64,000 nucleotides of DNA from Patescibacteria group bacterium UBA2772. Lineage in GTDB: Bacteria; Patescibacteriota; Minisyncoccia; Moranbacterales; DUUL01. Positions 8,210-16,140 of the stretch are shown piece after piece. How positions within the stretch are numbered: position 1 is the stretch's first letter; each line of letters starts with the position of its first letter. Position numbers and translations under genes: made by a program. The stretch covers positions 31,004-95,003 of the forward strand of contig DEIO01000020.1 in the NCBI GenBank assembly GCA_002352545.1, written 5' to 3'. A model generated the notes under the pieces. It did not search any database, was not told the DNA's origin, and worked only from the letters and a program-made list of their open reading frames with translations.

Positions 8210-11200
8210 TCATTTAGTTTTTTCATTATTAAATTCCACAAGTAGAATCGGGAAAATTATCAATGTTAAAAAAGCTGACAATGACAGTCCCCAAATAATC
8301 GCCCAAGAAAGACCAGCCCAAACAGGATCATTGATAATTGTTAACGACCCTAGAACCGTCGTCATTGAAGTTAGCAGTATTGGTAATAGCCTTGTTTTCC
8401 CGGCACGCAAAATTGCAATCTTGTATTCAATTCCTTCTTTTCTCAGACCCTCTAGATACTCAAGAAAAATAATCGCATTATTAACAACAATTCCAAATAG
8501 AGCAATTACACCTATCATGCTTGTCGAATTAAAATAGATTCCTTTTGTAAATCCCAACAAAGCAAATCCGGGCATAACACCAATCAGCGCAAGTGGAATT
8601 GTTCCCATCACTAAAACTGGCACCTTCAAAGAAGCAAACTGTGCAACTAGCACGAAATAAATCAAGAATATAGCTATTGCCATTGCGATCCCCAAATCAC
8701 AAAAAACCTCTAATGTTAATTTCCATTCACCATCCAATACAATATTGAAGGTTTCATTTGTTTCCATATCTTTAAAATCAAATCCCCAAAGAGAAATATT
8801 TTCAATTTTTCCACTTCCAGAAGGGAGTCGATAATCCAAAAGAAATTTAAACATATCAATCATTCCATAAGTAACACTCCTATCGCCCATTTCAGCTGAA
8901 ACATATGCAGTCTTTTTTCTATCATCGGAAAAAATGATCGGGGACTCTTCAACTTTTTCCCATGACATCAACTTTGAAAGAGCAACCTTTTCTCCTTGTC
9001 CGTTTAAGATAGAAATCTTTTCTAAATCAAGTTTCTGATCAAAATCACTTTGCTCAAAACTAACAGTAATAAATTCTTGTTCCTTTTTAGCAAATTCTTG
9101 TTTTTCTGTTTCATGAAAAAGTCCAATTTTTGTATCGCCTAGTATTGCGCTCAATGTTGAAGCAATTTGAGTAACAGAAAGTCCAACCTTCCCAACTTCT
9201 TCAAGATTCAATCTCAAGGCATATTCCAGATTTCTTTCTTGCACAGTAGTATCAATATCAACAACTTCTTCGATATTCGATGCAGCATTCTCAATGTCTT
9301 GAGCAATCTTCGCCAAACTCTCGCTATTCTCACCTTGAATCTTAATCAAAAATGTAGACAAAACTGGAGGTCCAGGAGGATCTTCGATTATCTTCAATTT
9401 TGCATCAGGAAAATTTTCCATTTTCTGCAACAAAGAGTCTCTTAGACCAAGAACAATCTGGGAAGAACTTGGCTTTCTCTTATCAGGGTGGGTTAAATTC
9501 ACTTTTAATGTTGCTTGATTTTCACCAACCCTACCATCACTGCCCTTGAAAAGGCCATTGAAATCAACAATTTGCGATTGACCTACATAGCTTTGAACAC
9601 TCTCTATGTTATCCACAGAGATAAGCAATTTCTCCACATCACTTACCAAATTTCTAGTCACACCAATATTTGCAAATGCTGGCAAATCAAGATAAATAAA
9701 AAATTGTTCTCTATCAGCTTTTGGCAACATCCTAAATTTCACCACTTTAAAAACTGGAAGTGACAAAGAAATAACCAAAAGCACAAAAACCAAAACCAAA
9801 ACCTTTCTTCTTAGTTTCTTGAAATTCAAAAGTTTCGTGAGTGTCTTAATATATAGATTCTTAATTTTTTCAATTATCTCCAAAAAAACATTCCTTTTAA
9901 CAACATCATCACTACCCTTTAGAAAAAAATTCATTAAAAAGGGATTTACCGTAAATGCTATTATAAGTGAAATCACTAAAGCCGCTGGCACAAAAAATGG
10001 AATCGGTCCCATATAAGGTCCCATCATTCCAGAAATAAACGCCATTGGAATAAAAGCCAAAATAGTTGTGATAGTCGACATTGTAAGACCAACGCCAACC
10101 TCGTCAACTGCCGCAATAATAAGATCTTCATTGTCATTACTTATTGTCTTTTTCTTTTTATGGAAACGATAGATATTCTCAACCACAACAGTTGCACTAT
10201 CGACCAAAAGCCCCAATGATAAAATCAAAGCGAATAGTGTAATCCTATTAACTGTCTGCCCAAAAAGATTACCCAACCCAAAAACTGCAGCTAGTGTAAG
10301 TGGAATTGTAATTGCAACCACAACAGCATTTCTCCACCCCAAGAACAAAAATAACACAAAGGAAACCACCCCCACAGCAAGGAGCAAACTATTTGTGAGT
10401 CCTCCTATTGATTCTTTGGCAACCTCTCCATCGTCCCTGACTATTTCAAAATTCACTTCTTCTGGTAAAAATTGTTTCTTGATCGAATCCATCTCGTTGA
10501 TAACATTCTTGGAAACAGTTGTTGCATTTGAACCTTTCAGCTTTGCAATCCCAAGAAAAACAGCCTGTTCTGAATGTTCTTTGGTTGAAAAATTTGCAAA
10601 ACTTTCCACTTTGCCAATATCATAACTAACATTTGCCACATCAGAAACCAAAACAGCCCCTTCTTTCGTTTCTGTTACAACAATTTTTCCCAATTCTTTT
10701 TCATTTTGAATTGTACCAACTACAACAATTTTATTATTATTACTTTCACCTTCAATATTTCCAGCAAAAACTCTGATATTATTGTTTTTTATTGAATCAA
10801 AAACTTGATTTACAGAAACTCCCAACAAAATTAATTTATCTTCATCCAAAACAACAGATAATTGCTTTGTTGCTCCACCTCTAACATCTAACTTTGACAC
10901 TCCTTCGACATGTTTGATTTTATCCCCAACATCCAGAGCAACCTTCCGTAACGATTCAGGAGAATACTGCTTTGAGCTAAAAGCCAGTGTCAAAATTGGA
11001 ATATCATCTGGATTGATTTCTTTGATTTGGGGATCATTCGCACCAAAAGGTTTGAACTCCATATTGCTTTCAAGTTTTTGCATAAGTGAAATTTTCGCAT
11101 CTTCAAGATTTTCTCCTATTAAAAATTGCACCATCACAACACTCTTGCCTCCATCAAAAGATTGAGACATAATCTTATCCACTTTTGATAATTCTTTTAG

Positions 11201-11437
11201 CTTATTCTCCATTGGCCTAGTGATGAGCTGATACACTTCATTGCTATTAGCACCCGGAAAATCAGTCACAACATTAAAAGCGGGAGCAACTATTTCTGGA
11301 TTATACTGCTTAGGCATCAAAACAAAACTTAAAATCCCCCAAAACAGCAGTACTACTATTGATAAGAATCCTAATTGCTTATTTTTCAAGAATAAACTTG
11401 CTAATTTTCCAGCAAAACCAAGTTTCTTTTTATTCAT
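8210..11437 (-). CDS. RND-family efflux pump, inner-membrane subunit
   Basis: A 1075-residue AcrB-type transporter with twelve expected spans and two large extracytoplasmic loops. Clear features are the N-terminal span, FPGANSNEVYQLITRPMENKL, the TM4 segment GLLVDSATVVVENIYR (one conserved Asp rather than the usual pair of drug pumps), and the C-terminal VVNNAIIFLEYLEGLRKEG and GLSLSAFLTLIIFPILL. It would use the proton gradient to export a substrate that cannot be read from the sequence. Its start overlaps the end of the adaptor gene by 8 bp, so the two are translationally coupled. The operon promoter carries a CsoR-type palindrome (12639-12666), suggesting metal, sulfide or electrophile control. 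Confidence 0.9.
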   Translation of the reverse strand: MNKKKLGFAGKLASLFLKNKQLGFLSIVVLLFWGILSFVLMPKQYNPEIVAPAFNVVTDFPGANSNEVYQLITRPMENKLKELSKVDKIMSQSFDGGKSVVMVQFLIGENLEDAKISLMQKLESNMEFKPFGANDPQIKEINPDDIPILTLAFSSKQYSPESLRKVALDVGDKIKHVEGVSKLDVRGGATKQLSVVLDEDKLILLGVSVNQVFDSIKNNNIRVFAGNIEGESNNNKIVVVGTIQNEKELGKIVVTETKEGAVLVSDVANVSYDIGKVESFANFSTKEHSEQAVFLGIAKLKGSNATTVSKNVINEMDSIKKQFLPEEVNFEIVRDDGEVAKESIGGLTNSLLLAVGVVSFVLFLFLGWRNAVVVAITIPLTLAAVFGLGNLFGQTVNRITLFALILSLGLLVDSATVVVENIYRFHKKKKTISNDNEDLIIAAVDEVGVGLTMSTITTILAFIPMAFISGMMGPYMGPIPFFVPAALVISLIIAFTVNPFLMNFFLKGSDDVVKRNVFLEIIEKIKNLYIKTLTKLLNFKKLRRKVLVLVFVLLVISLSLPVFKVVKFRMLPKADREQFFIYLDLPAFANIGVTRNLVSDVEKLLISVDNIESVQSYVGQSQIVDFNGLFKGSDGRVGENQATLKVNLTHPDKRKPSSSQIVLGLRDSLLQKMENFPDAKLKIIEDPPGPPVLSTFLIKIQGENSESLAKIAQDIENAASNIEEVVDIDTTVQERNLEYALRLNLEEVGKVGLSVTQIASTLSAILGDTKIGLFHETEKQEFAKKEQEFITVSFEQSDFDQKLDLEKISILNGQGEKVALSKLMSWEKVEESPIIFSDDRKKTAYVSAEMGDRSVTYGMIDMFKFLLDYRLPSGSGKIENISLWGFDFKDMETNETFNIVLDGEWKLTLEVFCDLGIAMAIAIFLIYFVLVAQFASLKVPVLVMGTIPLALIGVMPGFALLGFTKGIYFNSTSMIGVIALFGIVVNNAIIFLEYLEGLRKEGIEYKIAILRAGKTRLLPILLTSMTTVLGSLTIINDPVWAGLSWAIIWGLSLSAFLTLIIFPILLVEFNNEKTK

Positions 11438-12590
11438 ATATCTTTACTTTATCTCCATTTCTTAGACCATATTGCCCTTCAACAACAACCATTTCACCAT
11501 TCCTAAGTCCATTTTTTATTCCAACAAATTCCTCACCAATAGTTCCAATTTCAACCAATCTTTTCTCTGAAACACCATCTTTTACTACAAACACGATATC
11601 TTCATGAAAATCTTTCTTTAGACTTTCTTTTGAAATCATCAAGGTTTTTCCCGAAAGTTTTACCGGAATAAAGACTGACAAAAAATCTCCCACGCTAGAA
11701 TTTGAACCCTCCGTCTCAAGTTTCAAGTTGGATTTTCTTGTTCTAGTATCAAAAAGTGGACTAATAGAAACAATCTTTACATCAAAAACAATCCCTTTTT
11801 TGTTTCTGGCTTTTAAAAGCTGTCCTATTTCCAAATTCTTTGTAAACTCAACTGGGATTTGCATTTCGATTTGAACTTTCTGATCAAGACCAACTAACAT
11901 AAAAAGCTTTGTCATAGGAGAAACAAGTTCCCCTTCATTTTTATAATTCCTAGTCAAAACACCATTAAAAGGAGCTTTTATTTTTGTGTTCTCTATTTGA
12001 ACGCTATTCATCAGCTTTTGCTTTTGCAAAACACCAATTTGCCCTTGTGCTAATGAACTTTGCAAATCTCTTAATTCTTTTGCGCTTTTAAGTGCTTCTT
12101 GCGCTAACTCTTTGTTTCTTTTTGCAATTCTTTCCTCATCCTTATCAGAACCCCTTTTGGCTATACTATAAAGATTCTCCGCCTTTTCAACAGCCACACG
12201 AGACTCATCGACTAATTGATCTTGGTGCCCCTTTGTTTTTACTAGATTATTTCGTAAAGAATTTATTTGCTCTGTATCCAAAACTGCTTGAGCCAAAACT
12301 TCATCAGCATCAATAATGGCCAATAGTTCACCTTTCTTAACAGCTTCACCTTCCTTTTTCAAAATACTCAACAATCTTCCTGAAATTTCTGGACTAAGTT
12401 CAACTTCTTTTTGATATTCAGTAAAATTAGAAAATTCGATTTCCTCTAGAATCTCCCCTTCCCTTACTTCTTGAATTTTCACAGTTTTGCTCTTATCTTC
12501 CTCGCTTTTTGAAGCCTCAACCTCTTTATTAAAGACAATAACAACAAGAATAAGGGATAATGCAAAGAGTAATAGAAAATACTTTTTCAT
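11430..12590 (-). CDS. RND periplasmic adaptor (HlyD/MFP family)
   Basis: An N-terminal hydrophobic segment (~residues 2-20) gives membrane anchoring. It is followed by a lipoyl-like half (SPEISGRLLSILKKEGEAVKKGELLAIID), a coiled-coil hairpin (~100-190), the second lipoyl half (IKAPFNGVLTRNYKNEGELV), then beta-barrel and membrane-proximal domains (VVVEGQYGLRNGDKV). This is the standard membrane-fusion-protein layout. First gene of the two-gene pump operon; no outer-membrane partner is present, as expected for a cell lacking a classical outer membrane. Confidence 0.88.
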   Translation of the reverse strand: MKKYFLLLFALSLILVVIVFNKEVEASKSEEDKSKTVKIQEVREGEILEEIEFSNFTEYQKEVELSPEISGRLLSILKKEGEAVKKGELLAIIDADEVLAQAVLDTEQINSLRNNLVKTKGHQDQLVDESRVAVEKAENLYSIAKRGSDKDEERIAKRNKELAQEALKSAKELRDLQSSLAQGQIGVLQKQKLMNSVQIENTKIKAPFNGVLTRNYKNEGELVSPMTKLFMLVGLDQKVQIEMQIPVEFTKNLEIGQLLKARNKKGIVFDVKIVSISPLFDTRTRKSNLKLETEGSNSSVGDFLSVFIPVKLSGKTLMISKESLKKDFHEDIVFVVKDGVSEKRLVEIGTIGEEFVGIKNGLRNGEMVVVEGQYGLRNGDKVKIYE

Positions 12591-12638
12591 GAATTATATT
12601 TTAAACAAATTAGATTTAAGCTCATTTTCTTTTGCTCA

Positions 12639-12666
12639 ATCTTATCACACCCCCGGGGGGTGTCAA
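12639..12666 (-). promoter_or_regulatory. RND operon promoter with CsoR-type operator
   Basis: On the minus strand, TTGACA (12661-12666) and TAAGAT (12639-12644) are 16 bp apart. The spacer is a C/G palindrome (ccccccgggggtgt), and the wider site reads acacccccggggggtgt. A near copy sits at the same place in the promoter of the csoR-like gene (16025-16054). CsoR-family repressors bind such G/C tracts. Confidence 0.75.
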
Positions 12667-12681
12667 GCACCCCTTTATTCC

Positions 12682-12709
12682 TTGACTTTTTCTTTTATTG
12701 TGTTATGGT
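12682..12709 (+). promoter_or_regulatory. Promoter of the SdrD-B surface protein
   Basis: TTGACT (12682-12687), a 16-bp spacer and TATGGT (12704-12709) lie upstream of the ATG at 12777. It is divergent from the RND promoter with ~16 bp between their -35 boxes. Confidence 0.4.
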
Positions 12710-12776
12710 AAGCAATCGTCTAATAAAAACCTTATTTAAGACGTTTCATTTAATAAATTTTTAGAAACTTAAATTC

Positions 12777-13529
12777 ATGAAAAATATGAAGAAAATAACA
12801 GGATTAGTTCTATTCCTATTTATCATTTCTTTTGTATTTGGTATCAAAAATGCTAATGCAGAAACTTTTGATGATTGGTTTAATCGAAATGAGCAGGAAT
12901 TTCAAGATCAAATCGATGAAATCTGTGAAGATTGTCAACAAGAGCCGACTGAAGAGTCAGAAGAAGAACCTGCTGACGAACCAGAAGAAGAGCCAGAAAC
13001 TGAAATCGAGGTTGAAACTGTGGTTGAAACTGTGGTTGAAACTGTGGTTGTTTCACTAAGCAACTCAAAGTGCAAAGGTTCAATTGGAAATTTAGTTTGG
13101 AATGATGAAAATGAAAATGGCACTAAAGATGGAAACGAAAGAGGACTTGATGATGTGAAGATAACTTTGAAATGGATCGGAAGAGATTTCAAATGGAATA
13201 CTGACGATGATGAAGAGCTTGATACTCATACAAACTCAAATGGGAAATATGAATTTGATGATCTTTGTGAAGGAGATTATAAAATCTATGTAAAAGAAAG
13301 AGACATCTCTGGTTATACACAAGTTTATGATCCAGATGGAGAACCTAACCACAAAGCTAAGGTTTATCTTGATGGTGACAAAGATGATCACACAAAAGCA
13401 GACTTTGGTTATAAAAGAAGAACAACACCTGCAACAGGAACTGGAGTTCTAGCAATCATTACAACAATAGCTTTATCGTTGATTGCTATAAAGCTTAGCT
13501 CAAAACAGTTGAAAAAGGTTTTATACTAA
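12777..13529 (+). CDS. Secreted SdrD B-like protein with sortase-type tail
   Basis: The product has a signal peptide (cut after ~NANA, residue 28), an acidic Glu/Pro-rich stretch (~50-80), three VETV repeats encoded by a 12-bp tandem repeat, and an SdrD/Cna B-type domain (GNLVWNDENENGTKDGNERGLDDV, then SNGKYEFDDLCEGDYKIYV). The tail reads TPATGTG, one hydrophobic span and a basic end (SSKQLKK), which is a sortase-sorting layout with TPATG in place of LPxTG. The adjacent downstream gene is a sortase, so it is the probable enzyme for this substrate. Likely anchored to the cell surface. Confidence 0.8.
   Translation: MKNMKKITGLVLFLFIISFVFGIKNANAETFDDWFNRNEQEFQDQIDEICEDCQQEPTEESEEEPADEPEEEPETEIEVETVVETVVETVVVSLSNSKCKGSIGNLVWNDENENGTKDGNERGLDDVKITLKWIGRDFKWNTDDDEELDTHTNSNGKYEFDDLCEGDYKIYVKERDISGYTQVYDPDGEPNHKAKVYLDGDKDDHTKADFGYKRRTTPATGTGVLAIITTIALSLIAIKLSSKQLKKVLY
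13014..13052 (+). repeat. 12-bp tandem repeat, about three copies
   Basis: The unit gtggttgaaact repeats and encodes VETV/VVET between the acidic region and the SdrD-B domain of the surface protein. Confidence 0.8.
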
Positions 13530-13555
13530 TAGCAACCTACACTTCTTAAGATATG

Positions 13556-13597
13556 AATCTGCAGATTACTATACAAACAATCTGTAGATTATTTTTT
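13556..13597 (+). terminator. Terminator after the surface-protein gene
   Basis: Two near-identical palindromes (aatctgcagatt and aatctgtagatt) can pair across a short loop and are followed by attttttc. Confidence 0.6.
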
Positions 13598-13610
13598 CAA
13601 ACAACAAAAA

Positions 13611-14630
13611 ATGCCAAAAGGAATAAAGATTTTCATTGGAATATTTATATTAATTGCGATACCATTTGCAATCTTTTATCTAATAAACTTTGATTTTAAA
13701 GGGAGTTTTTCTAAAAAAGCTTGCTTATTCTGCAACAAAAGTTTAGCAGAACAAAGTGGAATTCCCGAAAGTTGGTTACAGAGATATTCACTAGAGGTAA
13801 AAAACAAGGAAGATATAGAAAACGACATAGACAATGATGAATTATCTCTTTTGGCTGAATATCAAAACTCCACCAACCCACTCAATCCAGACACTGATGG
13901 AGATGGATATAACGATGGGAAAGAAGTTCGTGATGGATACAGCCCAATTGGTGAAGGAAAACTTGATAAAGATAGGGATGGCCTACCAGACTTTTGGGAA
14001 AACAAGGTTGGTCTTAGTACTACAAAAGATGACTCAGCACTAGACCCTGACAAAGATGGCCTATCAAACCTTCTTGAATTTGCCCATCTAACAGATCCTT
14101 TCAAAAGTGATTCTGATGGAGATGGATTCTTAGACCAAGCCGAGATTCAGAATGGCTATGATCCAATGGTAGAAGGAGACGCCAGACCAGCACTTTCAAT
14201 TGAAATAGAAAAAATAGACGTCACAGCTCCAATTGTTTGGACTACCAGCAACAATGAAAAGTCTCTTTTAAAAGATCTTGAAAAAGGAGTTGTTAGACTT
14301 CCTAAAACTGGTATTCCCGCACAAGAAGGAAACATGGTTATCTCAGGACACTCAAGTAACTATGTTTGGGCAAAAGGAAATTACAACTATATTTTCCAAA
14401 ATCTAAATGAACTTATTCCTGGAGACAAGATTATCCTAAAAACAACTCAAGCAAATGGCAAGGTTTTTGAAAAAACATACATCATCAAAAAGAAACAAGT
14501 TGTAAAACCAGATGATCCATTGATATTTGAAAACAACGAAGGTCTTTCAGAAATAACACTTGTTACTTGCTGGCCTCTTCGTACAACATGGAAGAGACTA
14601 ATCATCAAAGCTGAACCAGAAACCGAATAA
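13611..14630 (+). CDS. Sortase with thrombospondin-3/calcium-type repeats
   Basis: A 339-residue protein with an N-terminal membrane span (~residues 5-27). Three Asp-rich repeats follow (DTDGDGYNDGKEV, DKDRDGLPDFWE, DSDGDGFLDQAEI; ~residues 95-180), which resemble thrombospondin type-3 or EF-hand-like calcium sites. The C-terminal ~150 residues form a sortase domain with the catalytic His (ISGHSSNY), Cys (TLVTCWP) and Arg (TTWKRLIIKAE) all present. It would cleave the TPATG motif of the upstream protein and attach it to a cell-surface amine. No SD; its own terminator follows. Calcium repeats fused to a sortase suggest the enzyme is gated or positioned by calcium (inference). Confidence 0.88.
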   Translation: MPKGIKIFIGIFILIAIPFAIFYLINFDFKGSFSKKACLFCNKSLAEQSGIPESWLQRYSLEVKNKEDIENDIDNDELSLLAEYQNSTNPLNPDTDGDGYNDGKEVRDGYSPIGEGKLDKDRDGLPDFWENKVGLSTTKDDSALDPDKDGLSNLLEFAHLTDPFKSDSDGDGFLDQAEIQNGYDPMVEGDARPALSIEIEKIDVTAPIVWTTSNNEKSLLKDLEKGVVRLPKTGIPAQEGNMVISGHSSNYVWAKGNYNYIFQNLNELIPGDKIILKTTQANGKVFEKTYIIKKKQVVKPDDPLIFENNEGLSEITLVTCWPLRTTWKRLIIKAEPETE

Positions 14631-14645
14631 AATTTTGAGATATAC

Positions 14646-14687
14646 AAAAAACAGGAAATCTATTAATTTAGACTTCCTGTTTTTTTA
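14646..14687 (+). terminator. Sortase gene terminator
   Basis: The stem aacaggaaatc / gacttcctgtt (one mismatch) is followed by a run of seven Ts. Confidence 0.85.
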
Positions 14688-14826
14688 TTATTGACCAATC
14701 TGAAACTTTTGCGTGAATAACACATCTAGCACTTAACAAAATCATATTTATGTACTACCATCAAGCGTAAAAGTTATTTGACCCAAAACTAACAACAAAA
14801 GGCATTCTATCAAACCTTGAAATCAG

Positions 14827-14862
14827 AACTTACCTGCAGAAACTCTGCTCGTAAGTTTTTTA
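14827..14862 (+). terminator. Orphan plus-strand terminator
   Basis: A long hairpin (aacttac-ct-gcaga-aac-tctgc-tc-gtaagtt) followed by ttttt reads as a plus-strand terminator. The sortase gene already ends 140 bp upstream with its own terminator, so the transcript it would stop is unclear. The 14690-14826 stretch holds no ORF; it could encode a small RNA. Confidence 0.5.
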
Positions 14863-14893
14863 TACAGTATTATCTTTTTATTTAAAACTATAA

Positions 14894-15667
14894 TTAAAGA
14901 TTAGAATTTCTTCTCTGTCCACTGCCCTTCTGCTTGGCACCATCATTTTGATTACCACGTTCATTTTCAGAATTAATAATTGTCTCATATTCTGCTTTTT
15001 TCAATCGCTGAGGTTCATAGTTTTGTCCTTGACGAGTCATTGTTTTTGTAAAACTTCTCAAATGATTTCTTGAACCCCTTAGCAAATTTTCATACACCAA
15101 GATAAGATCTTCGTTTTTCGTCTCCTCTAAGTATCCTTCTAAATCTATAATATCAATTTCCTCAATCAAAGCTCCTATTTTCAAGGCGTCTACTATTGAA
15201 ATTTCTCCCTGGGTCACCAAGTCATTATACAATCCAAATAATTTTTCATCTGTGAATTTGCCGACTTCATCGTCAAAAAAACTAGCATCAATTTCATACT
15301 TATCAACCAATCCCTGAACAGCATTCATGTGAGTTTCTTCACTTTTTGAAATATTCTCAAATGATTGTTGTCCCCATTTTTCGTATAATTTTATATAAAC
15401 ATCACGAGCCAACTTCTCTTCTTCCAACATGAATTTGATGCCATTGGCTTCTTCCTTATTCAATTCTATCTCCGTAGACTGACTCAGATGTTCGGCAAGA
15501 GCCTTTTCGTTTATTTTTGTGTCTCCCTCATCATTCACCTGCAATATACCTTCCGACACTTTCGTCGTTTTCTTTTGCTCATTAATTTGCGGCTTGTCTT
15601 GAGTTGTGCAACCAACAAGCAACATTGCTGTCAATAAAGGCAAGATCAGCAATAACTTTTTTGTCAT
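14894..15667 (-). CDS. DUF2202 ferritin-like lipoprotein
   Basis: A lipoprotein signal with lipobox LLVGC (Cys ~20) is followed by a linker and a DUF2202 four-helix domain: EEKLARDVYIKLYEKWGQQSFENISKSEETHMNAVQGLVDKY, with the Glu/His pattern of a ferritin-like di-metal site. The C-terminus is polar and Gln/Gly-rich. It lies 78 bp downstream of the CsoR-like repressor gene on the same strand and is probably co-transcribed. A metal-binding surface lipoprotein induced with the repressor would fit metal or oxidant handling; this role is inferred. Confidence 0.8.
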   Translation of the reverse strand: MTKKLLLILPLLTAMLLVGCTTQDKPQINEQKKTTKVSEGILQVNDEGDTKINEKALAEHLSQSTEIELNKEEANGIKFMLEEEKLARDVYIKLYEKWGQQSFENISKSEETHMNAVQGLVDKYEIDASFFDDEVGKFTDEKLFGLYNDLVTQGEISIVDALKIGALIEEIDIIDLEGYLEETKNEDLILVYENLLRGSRNHLRSFTKTMTRQGQNYEPQRLKKAEYETIINSENERGNQNDGAKQKGSGQRRNSNL

Positions 15668-15745
15668 AGATTTTTATTTTAAATTTTAGCTTAATCCTTC
15701 TAAATTCATTGTACCAAAGAAACAATAATCCACCCAATTAAAAAC

Positions 15746-15991
15746 TTACTGTTTCACAAGCTCTTCTAATAATTTTCTAAACTTATCTTTATCTTCTTCA
15801 TTCTCTCGCATTGAGCATTCTGTGAAACTATCCTGCAAAAAATCGACTGTGACTCTATTGAAAGCTGATTTTGCAGCCTTTAGTTGAGTTAGAACTTCGA
15901 AACAATCAGTTTTCTCATCCCCCATCATTCTTTTGATTCCTTCAAGTTGCCCAATTATATTATTAATAAGCTGTTCTTTGGTTTTTTTCAT
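15746..15991 (-). CDS. CsoR/FrmR/CstR-family repressor
   Basis: An 81-residue all-helical DUF156 repressor. The family ligand set begins with Cys30 (TDCFEVLTQLKAAKSAF). The second helix reads FLQDSFTECSM, so the Cu(I)-binding His of CsoR (HxxxC) is Ser here and only the Cys remains. A Cys-Cys pair without the His resembles the persulfide sensor CstR more than copper CsoR; RcnR and FrmR have different first residues or an essential His. Its own promoter (16025-16054) carries the palindrome shared with the RND operon, so autoregulation is likely. Confidence 0.88.
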   Translation of the reverse strand: MKKTKEQLINNIIGQLEGIKRMMGDEKTDCFEVLTQLKAAKSAFNRVTVDFLQDSFTECSMRENEEDKDKFRKLLEELVKQ

Positions 15992-16024
15992 AGTTGAAAA
16001 TGAATTTTTATATACTTTATCTAA

Positions 16025-16054
16025 ATCTTATCACACACCCCCTACAGGTGTCAA
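16025..16054 (-). promoter_or_regulatory. csoR-like promoter with matching operator
   Basis: On the minus strand, TTGACA (16049-16054) and TAAGAT (16025-16030) are 18 bp apart. The spacer cctgtagggggtgtgtga contains the same G-rich half site as the RND promoter. Both sites share cttatcacac at the -10 edge and gtgtcaa at the -35 edge. Confidence 0.75.
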
Positions 16055-16078
16055 TTAAACAACGTTTATTATTCCCTA

Positions 16079-16107
16079 CTGACATTTTCGAAAAAATATT
16101 CTATAAT
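16079..16107 (+). promoter_or_regulatory. Promoter of the DUF3048 gene
   Basis: CTGACA (16079-16084), a 17-bp spacer and a perfect TATAAT (16102-16107) lie 33 bp before the ATG. Confidence 0.6.
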
Positions 16108-16140
16108 TTATCTATATAATTAGTGCTAAAATAAATAGAA

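Noticed and set aside
8210..11437. Heavy-metal (CusA-type) RND pump
   Set aside because: The periplasmic methionine cluster of CusA is not seen and the TM4 motif resembles drug-type pumps; the CsoR-type operator alone does not settle the substrate.
12880..13192. Minus-strand ORFs opposite the SdrD-B gene, rich in Gln-Pro-Phe or Ser-Thr repeats
   Set aside because: Their low-complexity sequence comes from the acidic and VETV repeat region of the real plus-strand gene.
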